A stretch of 64,000 bases of DNA from Cereibacter sphaeroides (GTDB taxonomy: Bacteria; Pseudomonadota; Alphaproteobacteria; Rhodobacterales; Rhodobacteraceae), in contig QFQS01000002.1 in assembly GCA_003243455.1 (NCBI GenBank), forward strand, positions 434,001-498,000. The letters are read 5' to 3'. A program made the position numbers and the translations under genes. Below the pieces are notes generated by a model. That model did not search any database. It was not told where the DNA came from and saw nothing but the letters and a program-made list of their open reading frames with translations. Below, piece after piece: positions 41,669 to 50,720 of this stretch; the first letter of the stretch is position 1, and every line of letters starts with the position of its first letter.

Positions 41669-42336
41669 AGGTCAGCCCCGGCAAGCTGGATACGGCGGTT
41701 CTTGATGCGCAGGACGCGGGCCGCCACCTGCGACTTGGCGTTGCGGATCAGGTTCAGGTCATGGGTCGCGACGAGGATCGTCTTGCCCATGCGGTTAAGC
41801 TCCACCAGCAGCGTCAGCAGGCGCAGCGACATCTCCCAATCCACGTTGCCGGTCGGCTCATCCGCAAGGATCACGTCGGGTGAGATGATGACCGCGCGAG
41901 CCAGCGCGGCACGCTGACGCTCACCACCAGAAAGCGAGGGCGGCAGTGCGTCGGCCAGGTGCGACAGACCAACCCAGCCCAGCAGATCTGTCAGGTCGCT
42001 GACCGACGTATTGCGCTCGGCCACCGTCAGGGGCAACGCCACGTTGGCGGCCAGCGGCAGGTGATCGAGGAACTGGCAATCCTGATGGACGACCCCGATA
42101 CGGCGGCGCGCACGGGCGATGTCATCGCGGCCCAAAGTCTCGACCGGGCGGTCGAAGATGGTCACGCTGCCCGCGGTGGGCAACAATTCGGCATAGCACA
42201 GCTTCAGGAAAGTAGACTTGCCCGAGCCGGAGGGGCCGGTCAGGAAATGGAACGATCCGGGCGCCAGCCGCAGCGACACCTCTGACAGAAGCTCCGCCCC
42301 GCCGTAGCCGTAGGCGACATTTTCGAACGCGATCAA
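41665..42336 (-). CDS. ftsE: Cell division ATP-binding protein FtsE
   Basis: 223 aa, the normal FtsE length. Walker A GPSGSGKST (34-42), signature LSGGERQRAALAR, Walker B VILADEPTGNVDW and the switch His in VATHDLNLI are all present. TTG at 42336 is chosen as start because it reproduces the family beginning (M)IAFENVAYGYGG and has GGAG 7 bases upstream. An ATG at 42360 would add 8 residues. A 195-base divergent region separates it from the zinc-ribbon gene and should hold both promoters. Confidence 0.93.
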   Translation of the reverse strand: MIAFENVAYGYGGAELLSEVSLRLAPGSFHFLTGPSGSGKSTFLKLCYAELLPTAGSVTIFDRPVETLGRDDIARARRRIGVVHQDCQFLDHLPLAANVALPLTVAERNTSVSDLTDLLGWVGLSHLADALPPSLSGGERQRAALARAVIISPDVILADEPTGNVDWEMSLRLLTLLVELNRMGKTILVATHDLNLIRNAKSQVAARVLRIKNRRIQLAGADL

Positions 42337-42531
42337 GGAAGACTCCCGGCCCGGCCTCATCGCCGGCTGGCGCGCAGTCTTGCCCGGTTTGTTGCAGGAT
42401 TCAATCGGTTGTGGCGCGAACATGTGACCGATTTGTACACAAACGCTTGGAGAAGCGGTGCATCGTTGCTACAACAATCAAAACTCACAGGCGGGTGCGG
42501 GGGCGACACCGCCAGTTCGGAACGGAAAACG

Positions 42532-43434
42532 ATGCGGCTGGTTTGCCCGAATTGCGATGCGCAGTATGAGGTGGATGGCGCCGCCATCCCTGAGGCGGGA
42601 CGCGATGTGCAGTGTTCCAACTGCGGTCACGCCTGGTTTCAGCGCCACCCCGAGGTCGAGGCCGAAGAAGAAGCGGCCGAAGAGGTGTTCGAGACAGAGG
42701 TGACGGCGCAGGGGATGGATGCCCTGTCCGAGCCGATGATGGACATGACGGGCGAGCCGGAAGTGATCGAGCCGCCGGCGCCGCCTCCCTCGTCGCTCGC
42801 CACCGAGCCGGAGCCGCAACCCAAGACTGAATCCCCGACGCAGCGCAAGCTGGACGAGAGTGTTTTGGCCGTCCTGCGCGAAGAGGCTGAGCGCGAGACG
42901 GCGGTGCGCCGGACCGAGGCGCCGCGTGCCGTTGAGGTCCAGACCGATCTGGGCCTGCAACCGCCCCCGCCAACTGTGCCGATAGTGCCGGTAACGCCGC
43001 CTTCCGTGCTTGCCGCGCGTGAGCGATTCAAGGATTTGTCCGCCGATGCCGAGGAACTGGCGGCGGAAGAGGATGCGGCGGCTTTGGCCGCGCGCCCGGC
43101 ATCCCGCCGCGAACTGCTGCCGGATATCGAAGAGATCAACTCGACCCTGCGCGCAAGCAGCGAACCCAGGGGCGAGGATGACGAGACAACACTGCCACCT
43201 CCGGTCGAGGACAGGCGGCAGGGGTTCCGCAGCGGCTTCGTGCTGATGATCATCATCGCCATCGGCCTTTGGATGACCTATGTCATGTCACCCCGCATCG
43301 TCGCGCAGATCCCGGCCAGCGCCAGCGCGATGGGTGCCTATGTCGAGGCCGTCGACAAGGCGCGCGTCAGCGTCGACGCCGCGCTGCAATCCGCCAGCCG
43401 GTCGCTGCGCAGCCTGAGCGGCAAGGATAGCTAA
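42532..43434 (+). CDS. MJ0042-type zinc-ribbon membrane protein
   Basis: 300 aa. The N-terminal zinc ribbon has two Cys pairs (Cys5/Cys8 in CPNCDA and Cys28/Cys31 in CSNCGHAW), as in the MJ0042 family. A long acidic, Pro-rich, disordered middle follows (about 40-225), then one TM helix (GFVLMIIIAIGLWMTYVM) and a short periplasmic tail. Proteins of this layout stand opposite ftsEX in many alphaproteobacteria. The role is unknown; the position suggests envelope or division regulation. Confidence 0.88.
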   Translation: MRLVCPNCDAQYEVDGAAIPEAGRDVQCSNCGHAWFQRHPEVEAEEEAAEEVFETEVTAQGMDALSEPMMDMTGEPEVIEPPAPPPSSLATEPEPQPKTESPTQRKLDESVLAVLREEAERETAVRRTEAPRAVEVQTDLGLQPPPPTVPIVPVTPPSVLAARERFKDLSADAEELAAEEDAAALAARPASRRELLPDIEEINSTLRASSEPRGEDDETTLPPPVEDRRQGFRSGFVLMIIIAIGLWMTYVMSPRIVAQIPASASAMGAYVEAVDKARVSVDAALQSASRSLRSLSGKDS

Positions 43435-43535
43435 CATCTAGCATGATTCGGAACGCCGATCCGCATGATCCGGGTCGGGTGTTTTCGTATCTCTGCCTAT
43501 CCCTTTGCCTGAACTAGGGCCGAAAGGGAAAAGCC

Positions 43536-44297
43536 ATGCTGTTGCAGCACAAGTCGATCATCATCACCGGCGCATCCAGTGGCATCGGGGCCGCCGCTGC
43601 GCTGCTGTTTGCGAAAGAGGGGGCAAGGCTGATACTTGGCGCCCGTCGCGCCCGTGAACTGGCCGTAGTCGTTAGCCGGATTACGGCTGCGGGCGGCGAG
43701 GCGTTGGCCATTCCCGGCGACGTCACCGATCTGGCCTATGCCCAAGAACTGGTAAACGCTGCCCGCGCCGAGTATGGCGGATTGGACGGGGCTTTGAACA
43801 ACGCTGGCCGGATGGGGTCCGGGGCCATGCTGGCCGATACGCCGTTCAAGGAGTGGTCGGAGGTGATCGAGACCAACCTCACCGCCTGTTTCCTGGCGGC
43901 TCGGGCGCAGGTGCCTGCGTTGCTGGAACGGGGTGGTGGCACGCTGACCTTCACCGGTTCCTTCGTCGGAGTCACGGCAGTGCTGCCCGGTATGGGGCCT
44001 TATGCAGCGTCGAAGGCTGGGCTGGTCGGTCTGGTTCAGGCGCTGGCGGTGGACTACGGCCCGAAAGGGATCAGGGCCAACGTACTGCTTCCCGGCGGCA
44101 CTATGACCGCGCTGGCCATGGATGCGGCGACGAACCCCGAGACTGCCGCATTCCTTTCGGGTCTGCATGCGCTGAAGCGGATCGCGCAGCCGGAAGAGAT
44201 TGCCAATGCGGCGCTGTTTCTGGCCTCGGATATGTCCAGCTTTGTCACAGGATCGGCCATGCTGGCCGATGGCGGCAATTCGATCACCAAGGTCTGA
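43536..44297 (+). CDS. SDR family oxidoreductase
   Basis: 253-aa classical short-chain dehydrogenase. Cofactor motif TGASSGIGAAAALLF near residues 11-25, NNAGRMGSGA, catalytic Ser in FTGSFVG and YAASKAGLVG with Tyr and Lys. The C-terminal AMLADGGNSITKV is typical of fatty-acid/polyketide-type SDRs. Arg residues after the first strand (GARRAREL) suggest NADP preference. The substrate is not evident, and it is transcribed alone. It ends on the base before the convergent TIGR02302 gene's last base. Confidence 0.9.
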   Translation: MLLQHKSIIITGASSGIGAAAALLFAKEGARLILGARRARELAVVVSRITAAGGEALAIPGDVTDLAYAQELVNAARAEYGGLDGALNNAGRMGSGAMLADTPFKEWSEVIETNLTACFLAARAQVPALLERGGGTLTFTGSFVGVTAVLPGMGPYAASKAGLVGLVQALAVDYGPKGIRANVLLPGGTMTALAMDAATNPETAAFLSGLHALKRIAQPEEIANAALFLASDMSSFVTGSAMLADGGNSITKV

Positions 44298-46943
44298 TCA
44301 GAACCGGTCAAGCAGGCGACGCAGGTAGTCAAGCTCGCTCTCGGGGCGTGAGCGGTCGCCGGAGCGGCGGCGGATTTCGTCCAGCAGTTCCTGCGCGCGG
44401 CGATAGACGTCGTCGCCCTGCAGCATGTTGCGGTCCGATCCGATGCGGCCCATCTCGCCCGTGTTGCGGCCAAGGGGGTCACGCTGGCTGTTGGGGTCGG
44501 CACGGCCAAAGGTCTCGCCCTCGCCATCCTGGCCGGGGCGGCCTTCGCCCTGTTCCTGCGCCAGCGCCTCGCCGAAGTTGCGCATGCCTTCACGCAGGGC
44601 TTCCAGCGCCTCGGCCTGGCGGTCGATGGCACCGGCGTAATCCTCGTTGCGGAGCGCCCGCTCGGCCTCGTCCATGGCGCGGCCGGCGCGGTCAAGCTGC
44701 TGACGTCCGGCCTCGCCCGCATCGCTGCCTGCGCCGGGCAGGTTCTGGGAAAATCCGTTCAGGCGATCGCGCAGTTCCTGCTGGCGCTGGGCGAGGCTGC
44801 GGGGATCCTGGCCTTGTCCCTGACCCTGACCGGGGCGCGTGCCCTCGCCGGGTTGACCCTGACCCTGACCCGGCATCTGATCCTGGCCCTGACCCTGTTG
44901 GCCCTGCTGACCCTGGCCTTGCTGGCCCTGACCTTGCTGACCCTGCTGGCCCTGTTGTCCTTGCTGGCCCTGGCGACCGTTGAACTGATCCTGAAGCTCC
45001 TGAAAGCTGTCGTCGCTCAGACCTTGCTGATCGCGCAGGGTGTCGGCCAGATCGCGCATGGCCTGCTGGCCGGGGCCGCCCTGGCCCTGTCCGCCCTGAC
45101 CCTGGGCGACCTGCATGTTCTCCATCAGTTGGCGTAGCGCCTCCATCATCTGGGCGGCGTCGTCCATGCGGCCTTCTTCCATGGCCTTCTGCAGCTCATC
45201 CAGCATCTGCTGAAGCTGGTCGGTCGACAGCTCCATCATCTGGTTGTTGTCCGACATCTGCTGGTCGGGGTTGTTCTTCTGCTCTTCGGCTAACTGGCGC
45301 AGGTAGTCGTTCAGCGCCTGCCGCATGTCGTCCATCAGGCGGTTGATCTCGGACTGGTCGGCGCCGTTCTTGATCGCCTCGTCCAGCCGGTCCTGCGCGC
45401 GGCGCAGGCGTTCCAGCGCCGAGGCGAGGTCGCCTTCTTCTACCAAGAGGGCGATCTGCCACAGTTCCTCGGCCATCTCGTCACGCTGAACGCCCTGGAG
45501 CCCTGCGGCGGCGGCAGTGTCGAGGTCACGGATCAGCGCGCGCAGGCGCAGATAGGCGCGCTCATTGCGGATAAAGCCTTCGGGTTTGTAGCTGACGGCC
45601 TTGAGGATCTGGGCCGAGCGGGTGGCGTTGGCGGTGGACCAGAGGAGGTCGCGGCGTGTCTCGATCAGCGCGGTGGCGAAGGGGTCGAAGAAACGCTTGC
45701 CGGGAAGGGTTACGGAAATAGGGGCCGCCTGCCCGGTCTGGCCCATCGCATCGGTCGCGGCCAGCGTGATGGTTACGGGCAGATTGGCGAAGGCGTGTTT
45801 CGAGACGTCATCCACCAGCGTTTCGGTAAACTCGGTCCGGCTGCCGCTGATCGGCATGGGCAGGTCCAGCACCAGCGGGTCGCGTTTTTCTGGTTCGACC
45901 GCCAGACCATAGCGGCGGTCAACCTTGGGCAAGTCCAGCGCGATGGTCGCCTGACCCGAGGCCACGCCGTAGTCGTCGGTGGCGGTGAAGGCCTGTTTCA
46001 TAGAGCCGTCGGGTTCGCGGCTGATCTCGCCGGTGGGCGAGATCGTGGGCGGGCTGTCGGGGATCGCCACGATGTCCCATTTGCGGCCGCCGGGGCCTGC
46101 GATCTCGAGAGTGCCGCCTTGCGTCACCTCGAAGTTTTGCGAGGGTTCCGAGGCTGCGGGCGGGTCGGTGCGATTCGAGACGGTTTCGGCCAGCGTCAGC
46201 GCGCCGACCTCTCCGTAAAGGCGGATCTGGATGCGGCTGCCGACGGGCAGTTGCAACTCGGCCTGGGTGATGTCGTTCAGGTAAAGGCTGGGCTTGCCGG
46301 TATGGACGGGGGGCTGCGCCCAGCCCTCCCAAACCGGGCCATCGGCCAGGACGGCGCTGCCGCCGGGGGTCAGCGCGGTCACGCTGGTGGCGCGCCAGAG
46401 CGAACCGAAGAGGAGTGCGATGACCAGCGCGGTCAGCGCGACATAGCGCAGGCCGAAGGGGTCGCGGCTGGCAAGGGCAAGGTTCGGGGCGACCGGTTTC
46501 GCGCCCGCCGCGCGCGCGGCCATCCGGGTGCGGTGCGCCTGCCAGACGGCCAGCGAGGCCGGGTCGGTGCTGCCTATGGCCTGCGTATCGGTCAGCGCCG
46601 CGATGGGGTGGCCGGGCAGGCTGGCGTCAAGGCGCGCCAGCGCATTGGTGCGCGTGGGTTTCTGGAAGCGGCGAAGGCCCCAGAACAGGGCGCAGAGCGC
46701 GCCGCCAATAGCCGCGACCAGCCCGATCCAGGCGGCCTCGATCTGCACCATGTCCTGCAGGCCGAAGGCAAGCGCGGAAAATGTCGTGATCAGGATCGAC
46801 CATAGCGGCCAGAAGGCGCGGGCAAGCCTTTCGCACCAGAGACCCGCCCAGGTCAGGCGGAGCGGCCATGCAAGCCCTTGAAAGATGCGGCCCGTCTCGT
46901 TGTCGGTCATACCCTCGGCCCGGTTGCGGCCTGTTATAGCCAT
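44298..46943 (-). CDS. TIGR02302 / DUF4175 family membrane protein with Gln-Gly-rich region
   Basis: 881 aa. The N-terminus has three hydrophobic segments (about 40-62, 72-90 and 170-188). A long extracytoplasmic part with Ig-like strands follows (ISPTGEISREPDGSMKQAFT, VTITLAATDAMGQTG), then a helical region with many Met/Gln (LRQLAEEQKNNPDQQMSDNN, MMEALRQLMENMQVAQGQ). There is a low-complexity stretch of repeated GQQ/GQG units near 650-720 and a charged helical C-terminus. This is the TIGR02302 pattern, conserved in alphaproteobacteria next to lysA/argH; the function is unknown. ATG at 46943 overlaps the lysA end by 10 bases; ATG at 46910 is an alternative. Confidence 0.9.
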   Translation of the reverse strand: MAITGRNRAEGMTDNETGRIFQGLAWPLRLTWAGLWCERLARAFWPLWSILITTFSALAFGLQDMVQIEAAWIGLVAAIGGALCALFWGLRRFQKPTRTNALARLDASLPGHPIAALTDTQAIGSTDPASLAVWQAHRTRMAARAAGAKPVAPNLALASRDPFGLRYVALTALVIALLFGSLWRATSVTALTPGGSAVLADGPVWEGWAQPPVHTGKPSLYLNDITQAELQLPVGSRIQIRLYGEVGALTLAETVSNRTDPPAASEPSQNFEVTQGGTLEIAGPGGRKWDIVAIPDSPPTISPTGEISREPDGSMKQAFTATDDYGVASGQATIALDLPKVDRRYGLAVEPEKRDPLVLDLPMPISGSRTEFTETLVDDVSKHAFANLPVTITLAATDAMGQTGQAAPISVTLPGKRFFDPFATALIETRRDLLWSTANATRSAQILKAVSYKPEGFIRNERAYLRLRALIRDLDTAAAAGLQGVQRDEMAEELWQIALLVEEGDLASALERLRRAQDRLDEAIKNGADQSEINRLMDDMRQALNDYLRQLAEEQKNNPDQQMSDNNQMMELSTDQLQQMLDELQKAMEEGRMDDAAQMMEALRQLMENMQVAQGQGGQGQGGPGQQAMRDLADTLRDQQGLSDDSFQELQDQFNGRQGQQGQQGQQGQQGQGQQGQGQQGQQGQGQDQMPGQGQGQPGEGTRPGQGQGQGQDPRSLAQRQQELRDRLNGFSQNLPGAGSDAGEAGRQQLDRAGRAMDEAERALRNEDYAGAIDRQAEALEALREGMRNFGEALAQEQGEGRPGQDGEGETFGRADPNSQRDPLGRNTGEMGRIGSDRNMLQGDDVYRRAQELLDEIRRRSGDRSRPESELDYLRRLLDRF

Positions 46944-48196
46944 GGCGGAAGAGTATCGCGATTGAGGATTTCGTCAAACGCCGGTCGCGCGCGGATGACG
47001 GCGAAGTGATCTTCCTTGACCAGCACTTCCGGCACCAGCGGACGGCTGTTGTATTCCGATGCCATGACCGCGCCATAAGCCCCGGCGGAACGGAACGCCA
47101 TCAGGTCGCCCTCGGCCATTGGGGGCAGGGCGCGCGCCTTGGCAAATGTATCGCCGGTTTCGCAGACCGGACCGACCACATCGTAGTTGTGCAGGTCGGC
47201 GGTCGTGGGGGCGGCGACGGGGACAATATCGTGGTGCGCCCCATACATAGAGGGTCGGACGAGGTCGTTCATGGCCGCGTCGAGGATCAGGAAATCCCGC
47301 CCCTCGCCCTCTTTCACATAGATCACGCGGGACACGAGGATGCCCGCATTGCCCGAGATCAGACGCCCCGGCTCAATCTCGATCTCGCAGCCCAGATGGC
47401 CGACCGTGCGCTTGATCAGCGCGCCGTAGTCCAGCGGCAGCGGCGGCGCATTGTTGTCGCGGTTGTAGGGAATACCAAGCCCGCCACCCAGATCCAGCCT
47501 TTGGATGTTGTGCCCGTTCGCGCGCAGGATGCCTGTCAATTCGGCAACCTTGAGATAAGCCTGCTCGAATGGCTCCAGATCGGTCAGCTGCGAGCCGATA
47601 TGCACGTCGATGCCGACCACGCTGATTCCCGGCAGGGACGCCGCCTCGGCATAGACCGCCTCGGCGCGGGCGATGGGGATGCCGAACTTGTTTTCCTTTT
47701 TGCCGGTCGCGATTTTCTCATGGGTTTTGGCGTCCACGTCCGGGTTCACCCGGATGGCGATGGGCGCGGTCGCGCCCAGGCTGGCGGCAACCTCGGACAA
47801 GGCGCGCAGTTCGGGTTCACTTTCGACGTTGAACTGGCGAATGCCGCCGGTCAGCGCCATGCGCATTTCCTCGCGCGTCTTGCCGACGCCGGAGAAGACA
47901 ATCCGCTCCCCCGGAACACCCGCCGCCTTTGCGCGCAGGTATTCCCCGCCCGAGACCACATCCATACCTGCGCCAAGATCGCCCAGCGTCTTCAGCACGG
48001 CGACGTTCGACAGCGACTTGATGGCAAAGCAGATCGTGTGCGGCAGGGGCGTCAGCGCCTCTTCGAACAGGCGGTAGTGGCGGATGAGCGTCGCGGTGGA
48101 ATAGCAGTAAAAGGGAGTGCCGACCGTCGCCGCGATCTCGGCGATACCCACATCCTCGGCATGCAATGCGCCGTCGCGGTAGAGGAAGTGGTCCAT
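46934..48196 (-). CDS. lysA: Diaminopimelate decarboxylase
   Basis: 420 aa. PLP enzyme (alanine-racemase fold) that decarboxylates meso-diaminopimelate to L-lysine. PLP lysine Lys60 in CFAIKSLSN, then VSGGEYLRAKAAGV, GVDVHIGSQLTDL-type IDVHIGSQLTDLEPF, LDLGGGLGIPY, EIEPGRLI, and VGPVCETGDTFAKAR with the active-site Cys from the partner subunit. Last gene of argH-lptM-DUF2834-lysA, 72 bases after the DUF2834 stop. Confidence 0.97.
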   Translation of the reverse strand: MDHFLYRDGALHAEDVGIAEIAATVGTPFYCYSTATLIRHYRLFEEALTPLPHTICFAIKSLSNVAVLKTLGDLGAGMDVVSGGEYLRAKAAGVPGERIVFSGVGKTREEMRMALTGGIRQFNVESEPELRALSEVAASLGATAPIAIRVNPDVDAKTHEKIATGKKENKFGIPIARAEAVYAEAASLPGISVVGIDVHIGSQLTDLEPFEQAYLKVAELTGILRANGHNIQRLDLGGGLGIPYNRDNNAPPLPLDYGALIKRTVGHLGCEIEIEPGRLISGNAGILVSRVIYVKEGEGRDFLILDAAMNDLVRPSMYGAHHDIVPVAAPTTADLHNYDVVGPVCETGDTFAKARALPPMAEGDLMAFRSAGAYGAVMASEYNSRPLVPEVLVKEDHFAVIRARPAFDEILNRDTLPPWL

Positions 48197-48268
48197 GTCG
48201 GCGCTTTCCTTGAGTGCGGGCCGGGGGCGCTGCCCCCGGACCCCCGGGATATTTAGAAACGGAAGAAG

Positions 48269-48589
48269 TCAGGTGACGGGGCGGGTTCTCAGGAACAGGT
48301 AGAGCGGCAACCCGCAGGAGATACCGAAGATATAGGTCGCCGGAATGGCGATGAGCGCCGACCAGTTTCGGCGAACCCGGGTTTCCGCGATGGTCCAGAC
48401 CACCAGCGCCAGGGCGGCGATGGCCACTTCCCAGTTCTGGCCGGTGGTCGCTGCGTTCGTCTGCCACCCCGCCATCAGCCCCGAAAGCCCGGTTCCGGTT
48501 TCGCGCATATAGGTCACGAACCAATACATCGGATGGATCGCGCCCCAGAGCGCGAGAGCCAGGTAGACGACCCGCAGCGGCGAGATCAC
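48269..48589 (-). CDS. DUF2834-like membrane protein
   Basis: 106 aa with three hydrophobic segments (6-20, 46-60 and 70-100 approximately). VVYLALALWGAIHPMYWFV, NWEVAIAALALVVWTIAETR and GISCGLPLYLFLRTR follow the DUF2834 pattern. It starts with GTG overlapping the LptM-like stop (GTGA), so coupled translation makes this start likely despite a weak ribosome site. A longer frame to 48853 is only an out-of-frame reading of argH and the lipoprotein. Function unknown. Confidence 0.82.
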   Translation of the reverse strand: MISPLRVVYLALALWGAIHPMYWFVTYMRETGTGLSGLMAGWQTNAATTGQNWEVAIAALALVVWTIAETRVRRNWSALIAIPATYIFGISCGLPLYLFLRTRPVT

Positions 48590-48738
48590 GAGTTGGTTTC
48601 CAGGCCGAAGCGACCATCGCCGCTGATCGAGATGCCGCCGCGGCTGGGTTCCTTGGCGGGCGGCGGTGTCGGCGGGCCATCGGCACCGCAGGCCGCGAGG
48701 ATCGCGAGAAGTGTCGTGGCGGCAAGGATGCGGGTCAT
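48586..48738 (-). CDS. lptM: LptM-like small lipoprotein
   Basis: Only 50 aa. The signal peptide MTRILAATTLLAILAACG ends in a lipobox (LAAC, Cys17), followed by a Gly/Pro-rich mature peptide (DGPPTPPPAKEPSRGG). This is the form of LptM (YifL), the small lipoprotein that helps mature the LptD-LptE LPS translocon, and its usual place beside lysA supports the name. Both ends are coupled: ATGA with argH upstream, GTGA with DUF2834 downstream. The assignment rests on form and synteny because the family has little sequence conservation. Confidence 0.8.
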   Translation of the reverse strand: MTRILAATTLLAILAACGADGPPTPPPAKEPSRGGISISGDGRFGLETNS

Positions 48739-50147
48739 GCGAGGGTTTCCTTCCAGCGGGCAATCTGTTTGCGAACCTGATCGGGTGCGGTGCCGCCGTA
48801 GGAGGTGCGGCTGCGCACCGAGTTTTCGACGCCGAGGACTGTGAACACGCCATCGGTGATGCCGGGATGAACCGCTTGCATCTGGGCCAGCGTCAGTTCG
48901 GGCAGGTCGCAGCCCTTGGCCTCGGCCTTTGCCACCAGCGTGCCGGTGACGTGATGGGCGTCACGGAAGGGCAGTCCCAACTCGCGCACCAGCCAGTCGG
49001 CAAGGTCGGTTGCCGTCGAGAAACCGGAGGCTGCCGCAGAGGCAAGCGCGTCTCGGTTGGCGGTCATGTCGGTGACCATGCCGGTCATGGCGGCGAGACC
49101 GAGCATGAGGGTGTCGGCGGCGTCGAAGACCTGTTCCTTGTCCTCTTGCATGTCCTTGGAATAGGTCAGCGGCAGACCCTTCATGATGGTGAAGAGTGCG
49201 ACGGTGGCGCCCAGGATGCGGCCTAGTTTGGCGCGCAAAAGTTCGGCGGCGTCGGGGTTCTTTTTCTGCGGCATGATGCTGCTGCCCGTCGTCCAGCGGT
49301 CCGACAGGCGCACGAAGCGGAACTGGGCCGAGGACCAGATCACCAGTTCTTCCGCGAAGCGCGACAGGTGCATGGCGCAGATGCTGCTGGCCGACAGGAA
49401 CTCCAGCGCGAAGTCGCGGTCGGAGACGCTGTCCAGCGAGTTGGCGGTGGGGCGGTCGAAGCCGAGCGCCTTGGCGGTCATGTTGCGGTCGATGGGGAAG
49501 GAGGTGCCGGCAAGGGCGGCGGCGCCAAGCGGGTTTTCGTTCATGCGGTGGCGGGCGTCGGCGAAGCGGGACCGATCGCGGGCCAGCATCTCGACATAGG
49601 CCATCATGTGATGGCCCCAGGTCACGGGCTGCGCCGTTTGCAGATGGGTGAAGCCGGGCATGACCCAGTCGACGCCTGCCTCGGCTTGCGCCAGGAAGGC
49701 GCGTATCAGCGCCTCGATCCCGGTGATCGCCGCGTCGCACTGGTCTCGCACCCACAGGCGGAAGTCGACGGCCACCTGATCGTTGCGGGAACGCGCGGTG
49801 TGCAGGCGGCCTGCGGGTTCGCCGATGACCTCTTTCAGCCGGGCTTCCACGTTCATGTGGATGTCCTCAAGCTCCACCCGGAAGGGGAAATCTCCGGCCT
49901 CGATCTCTGACAAGACCGTGAGCAGGCCTTCCCCGATCGCCTCGGCATCCGTATTGGTCAGGATACCCGTCGCGGCAAGCATCGCCGCATGGGCGCGCGA
50001 GCCTTTGATATCCTGCGCGTAGAGCCGCTTGTCGAAGCCGATCGAGGCGTTGATCGCCTGCATGATCGCGTCCGGCCCCGCGGCAAAACGCCCGCCCCAC
50101 ATCGCATTCGCGGCAGGGGTATCAGAAGGTTCGGGCGTATCTGTCAT
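48735..50147 (-). CDS. argH: Argininosuccinate lyase
   Basis: 470 aa. Splits argininosuccinate into arginine and fumarate. N-terminal MWGGRFAAGPDAIMQAINAS, HTARSRNDQVAVDFRLWVRD (catalytic His region), FTHLQTAQPVTWGHHMMAYV and the fumarase-superfamily signature SSIMPQKKNPD with the catalytic serine. Start ATG 50147. Only 21 bases separate its start from the divergent thioredoxin gene, so both promoters must reach into coding sequence. Confidence 0.97.
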   Translation of the reverse strand: MTDTPEPSDTPAANAMWGGRFAAGPDAIMQAINASIGFDKRLYAQDIKGSRAHAAMLAATGILTNTDAEAIGEGLLTVLSEIEAGDFPFRVELEDIHMNVEARLKEVIGEPAGRLHTARSRNDQVAVDFRLWVRDQCDAAITGIEALIRAFLAQAEAGVDWVMPGFTHLQTAQPVTWGHHMMAYVEMLARDRSRFADARHRMNENPLGAAALAGTSFPIDRNMTAKALGFDRPTANSLDSVSDRDFALEFLSASSICAMHLSRFAEELVIWSSAQFRFVRLSDRWTTGSSIMPQKKNPDAAELLRAKLGRILGATVALFTIMKGLPLTYSKDMQEDKEQVFDAADTLMLGLAAMTGMVTDMTANRDALASAAASGFSTATDLADWLVRELGLPFRDAHHVTGTLVAKAEAKGCDLPELTLAQMQAVHPGITDGVFTVLGVENSVRSRTSYGGTAPDQVRKQIARWKETLA

Positions 50148-50168
50148 CGGGCTGCCTTGGAGTGAAAC

Positions 50169-50717
50169 ATGCTGCGTCTTGTCGCCATCGGTCTTTATAC
50201 GGCCCTGTTGCTTACTGCAAATCCGGTCGCGGCGGGATCGGGGGCTGAAGCCCTGCGCGACGGCGATATGAAGAAGCTGATGTTTTCCTCGGAACCCGCA
50301 GCCCTGCCCGATCTGGCGGTGCTGGACGAGAACGACGCGGTGCATCCGCTGGCAGACTGGCAGGGCAAGTGGGTCGTGCTGAACTTCTGGGCCACCTGGT
50401 GCGCGCCCTGCCGCAAAGAGATGCCCTCGCTCGACCGGCTGCAGGCCGCGATGCCCGAGATCGCGGTGGTGCCGGTGGCGACGGGGCGGAACTCCATCGA
50501 AGGCATCCGCAAACTGTTCACCGATACCGGCGTGACCGGCCTGCCGATCCTGCGCGATCCGAAGTCCGAACTGGCGCGCGAGATGGGGGTGTTCGGCCTG
50601 CCCGTGACGGTGATCGTCAACCCGGCTGGGCAGGAGGTGGCGCGGCTGATCGGCGATGCCGAGTGGGACAGCGACAGCGCGAAGGCTGTGCTGGGAGCGC
50701 TGGCTGCCGGGCAGTAG
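50169..50717 (+). CDS. TlpA/ResA-like thiol-disulfide oxidoreductase
   Basis: 182 aa. N-terminal signal/anchor (MLRLVAIGLYTALLLTANPVAA), then a thioredoxin fold with WCAPC (Cys78, Cys81) in NFWATWCAPCRKEMPSL and the cis-Pro loop GLPVTVIV. It should act in the periplasm, probably reducing apocytochrome c or copper-site cysteines as TlpA-type proteins do. GGAG lies 7 bases before the ATG. Divergent from argH; this argH-tlpA arrangement is common in the group. Confidence 0.93.
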   Translation: MLRLVAIGLYTALLLTANPVAAGSGAEALRDGDMKKLMFSSEPAALPDLAVLDENDAVHPLADWQGKWVVLNFWATWCAPCRKEMPSLDRLQAAMPEIAVVPVATGRNSIEGIRKLFTDTGVTGLPILRDPKSELAREMGVFGLPVTVIVNPAGQEVARLIGDAEWDSDSAKAVLGALAAGQ

Positions 50718-50720
50718 CCC

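Noticed and set aside
44814..45137. Leucine-rich plus-strand frame (LTLALLAL pattern)
   Set aside because: It is the complement of the Gln-Gly repeat block in the TIGR02302 gene, not a membrane protein.
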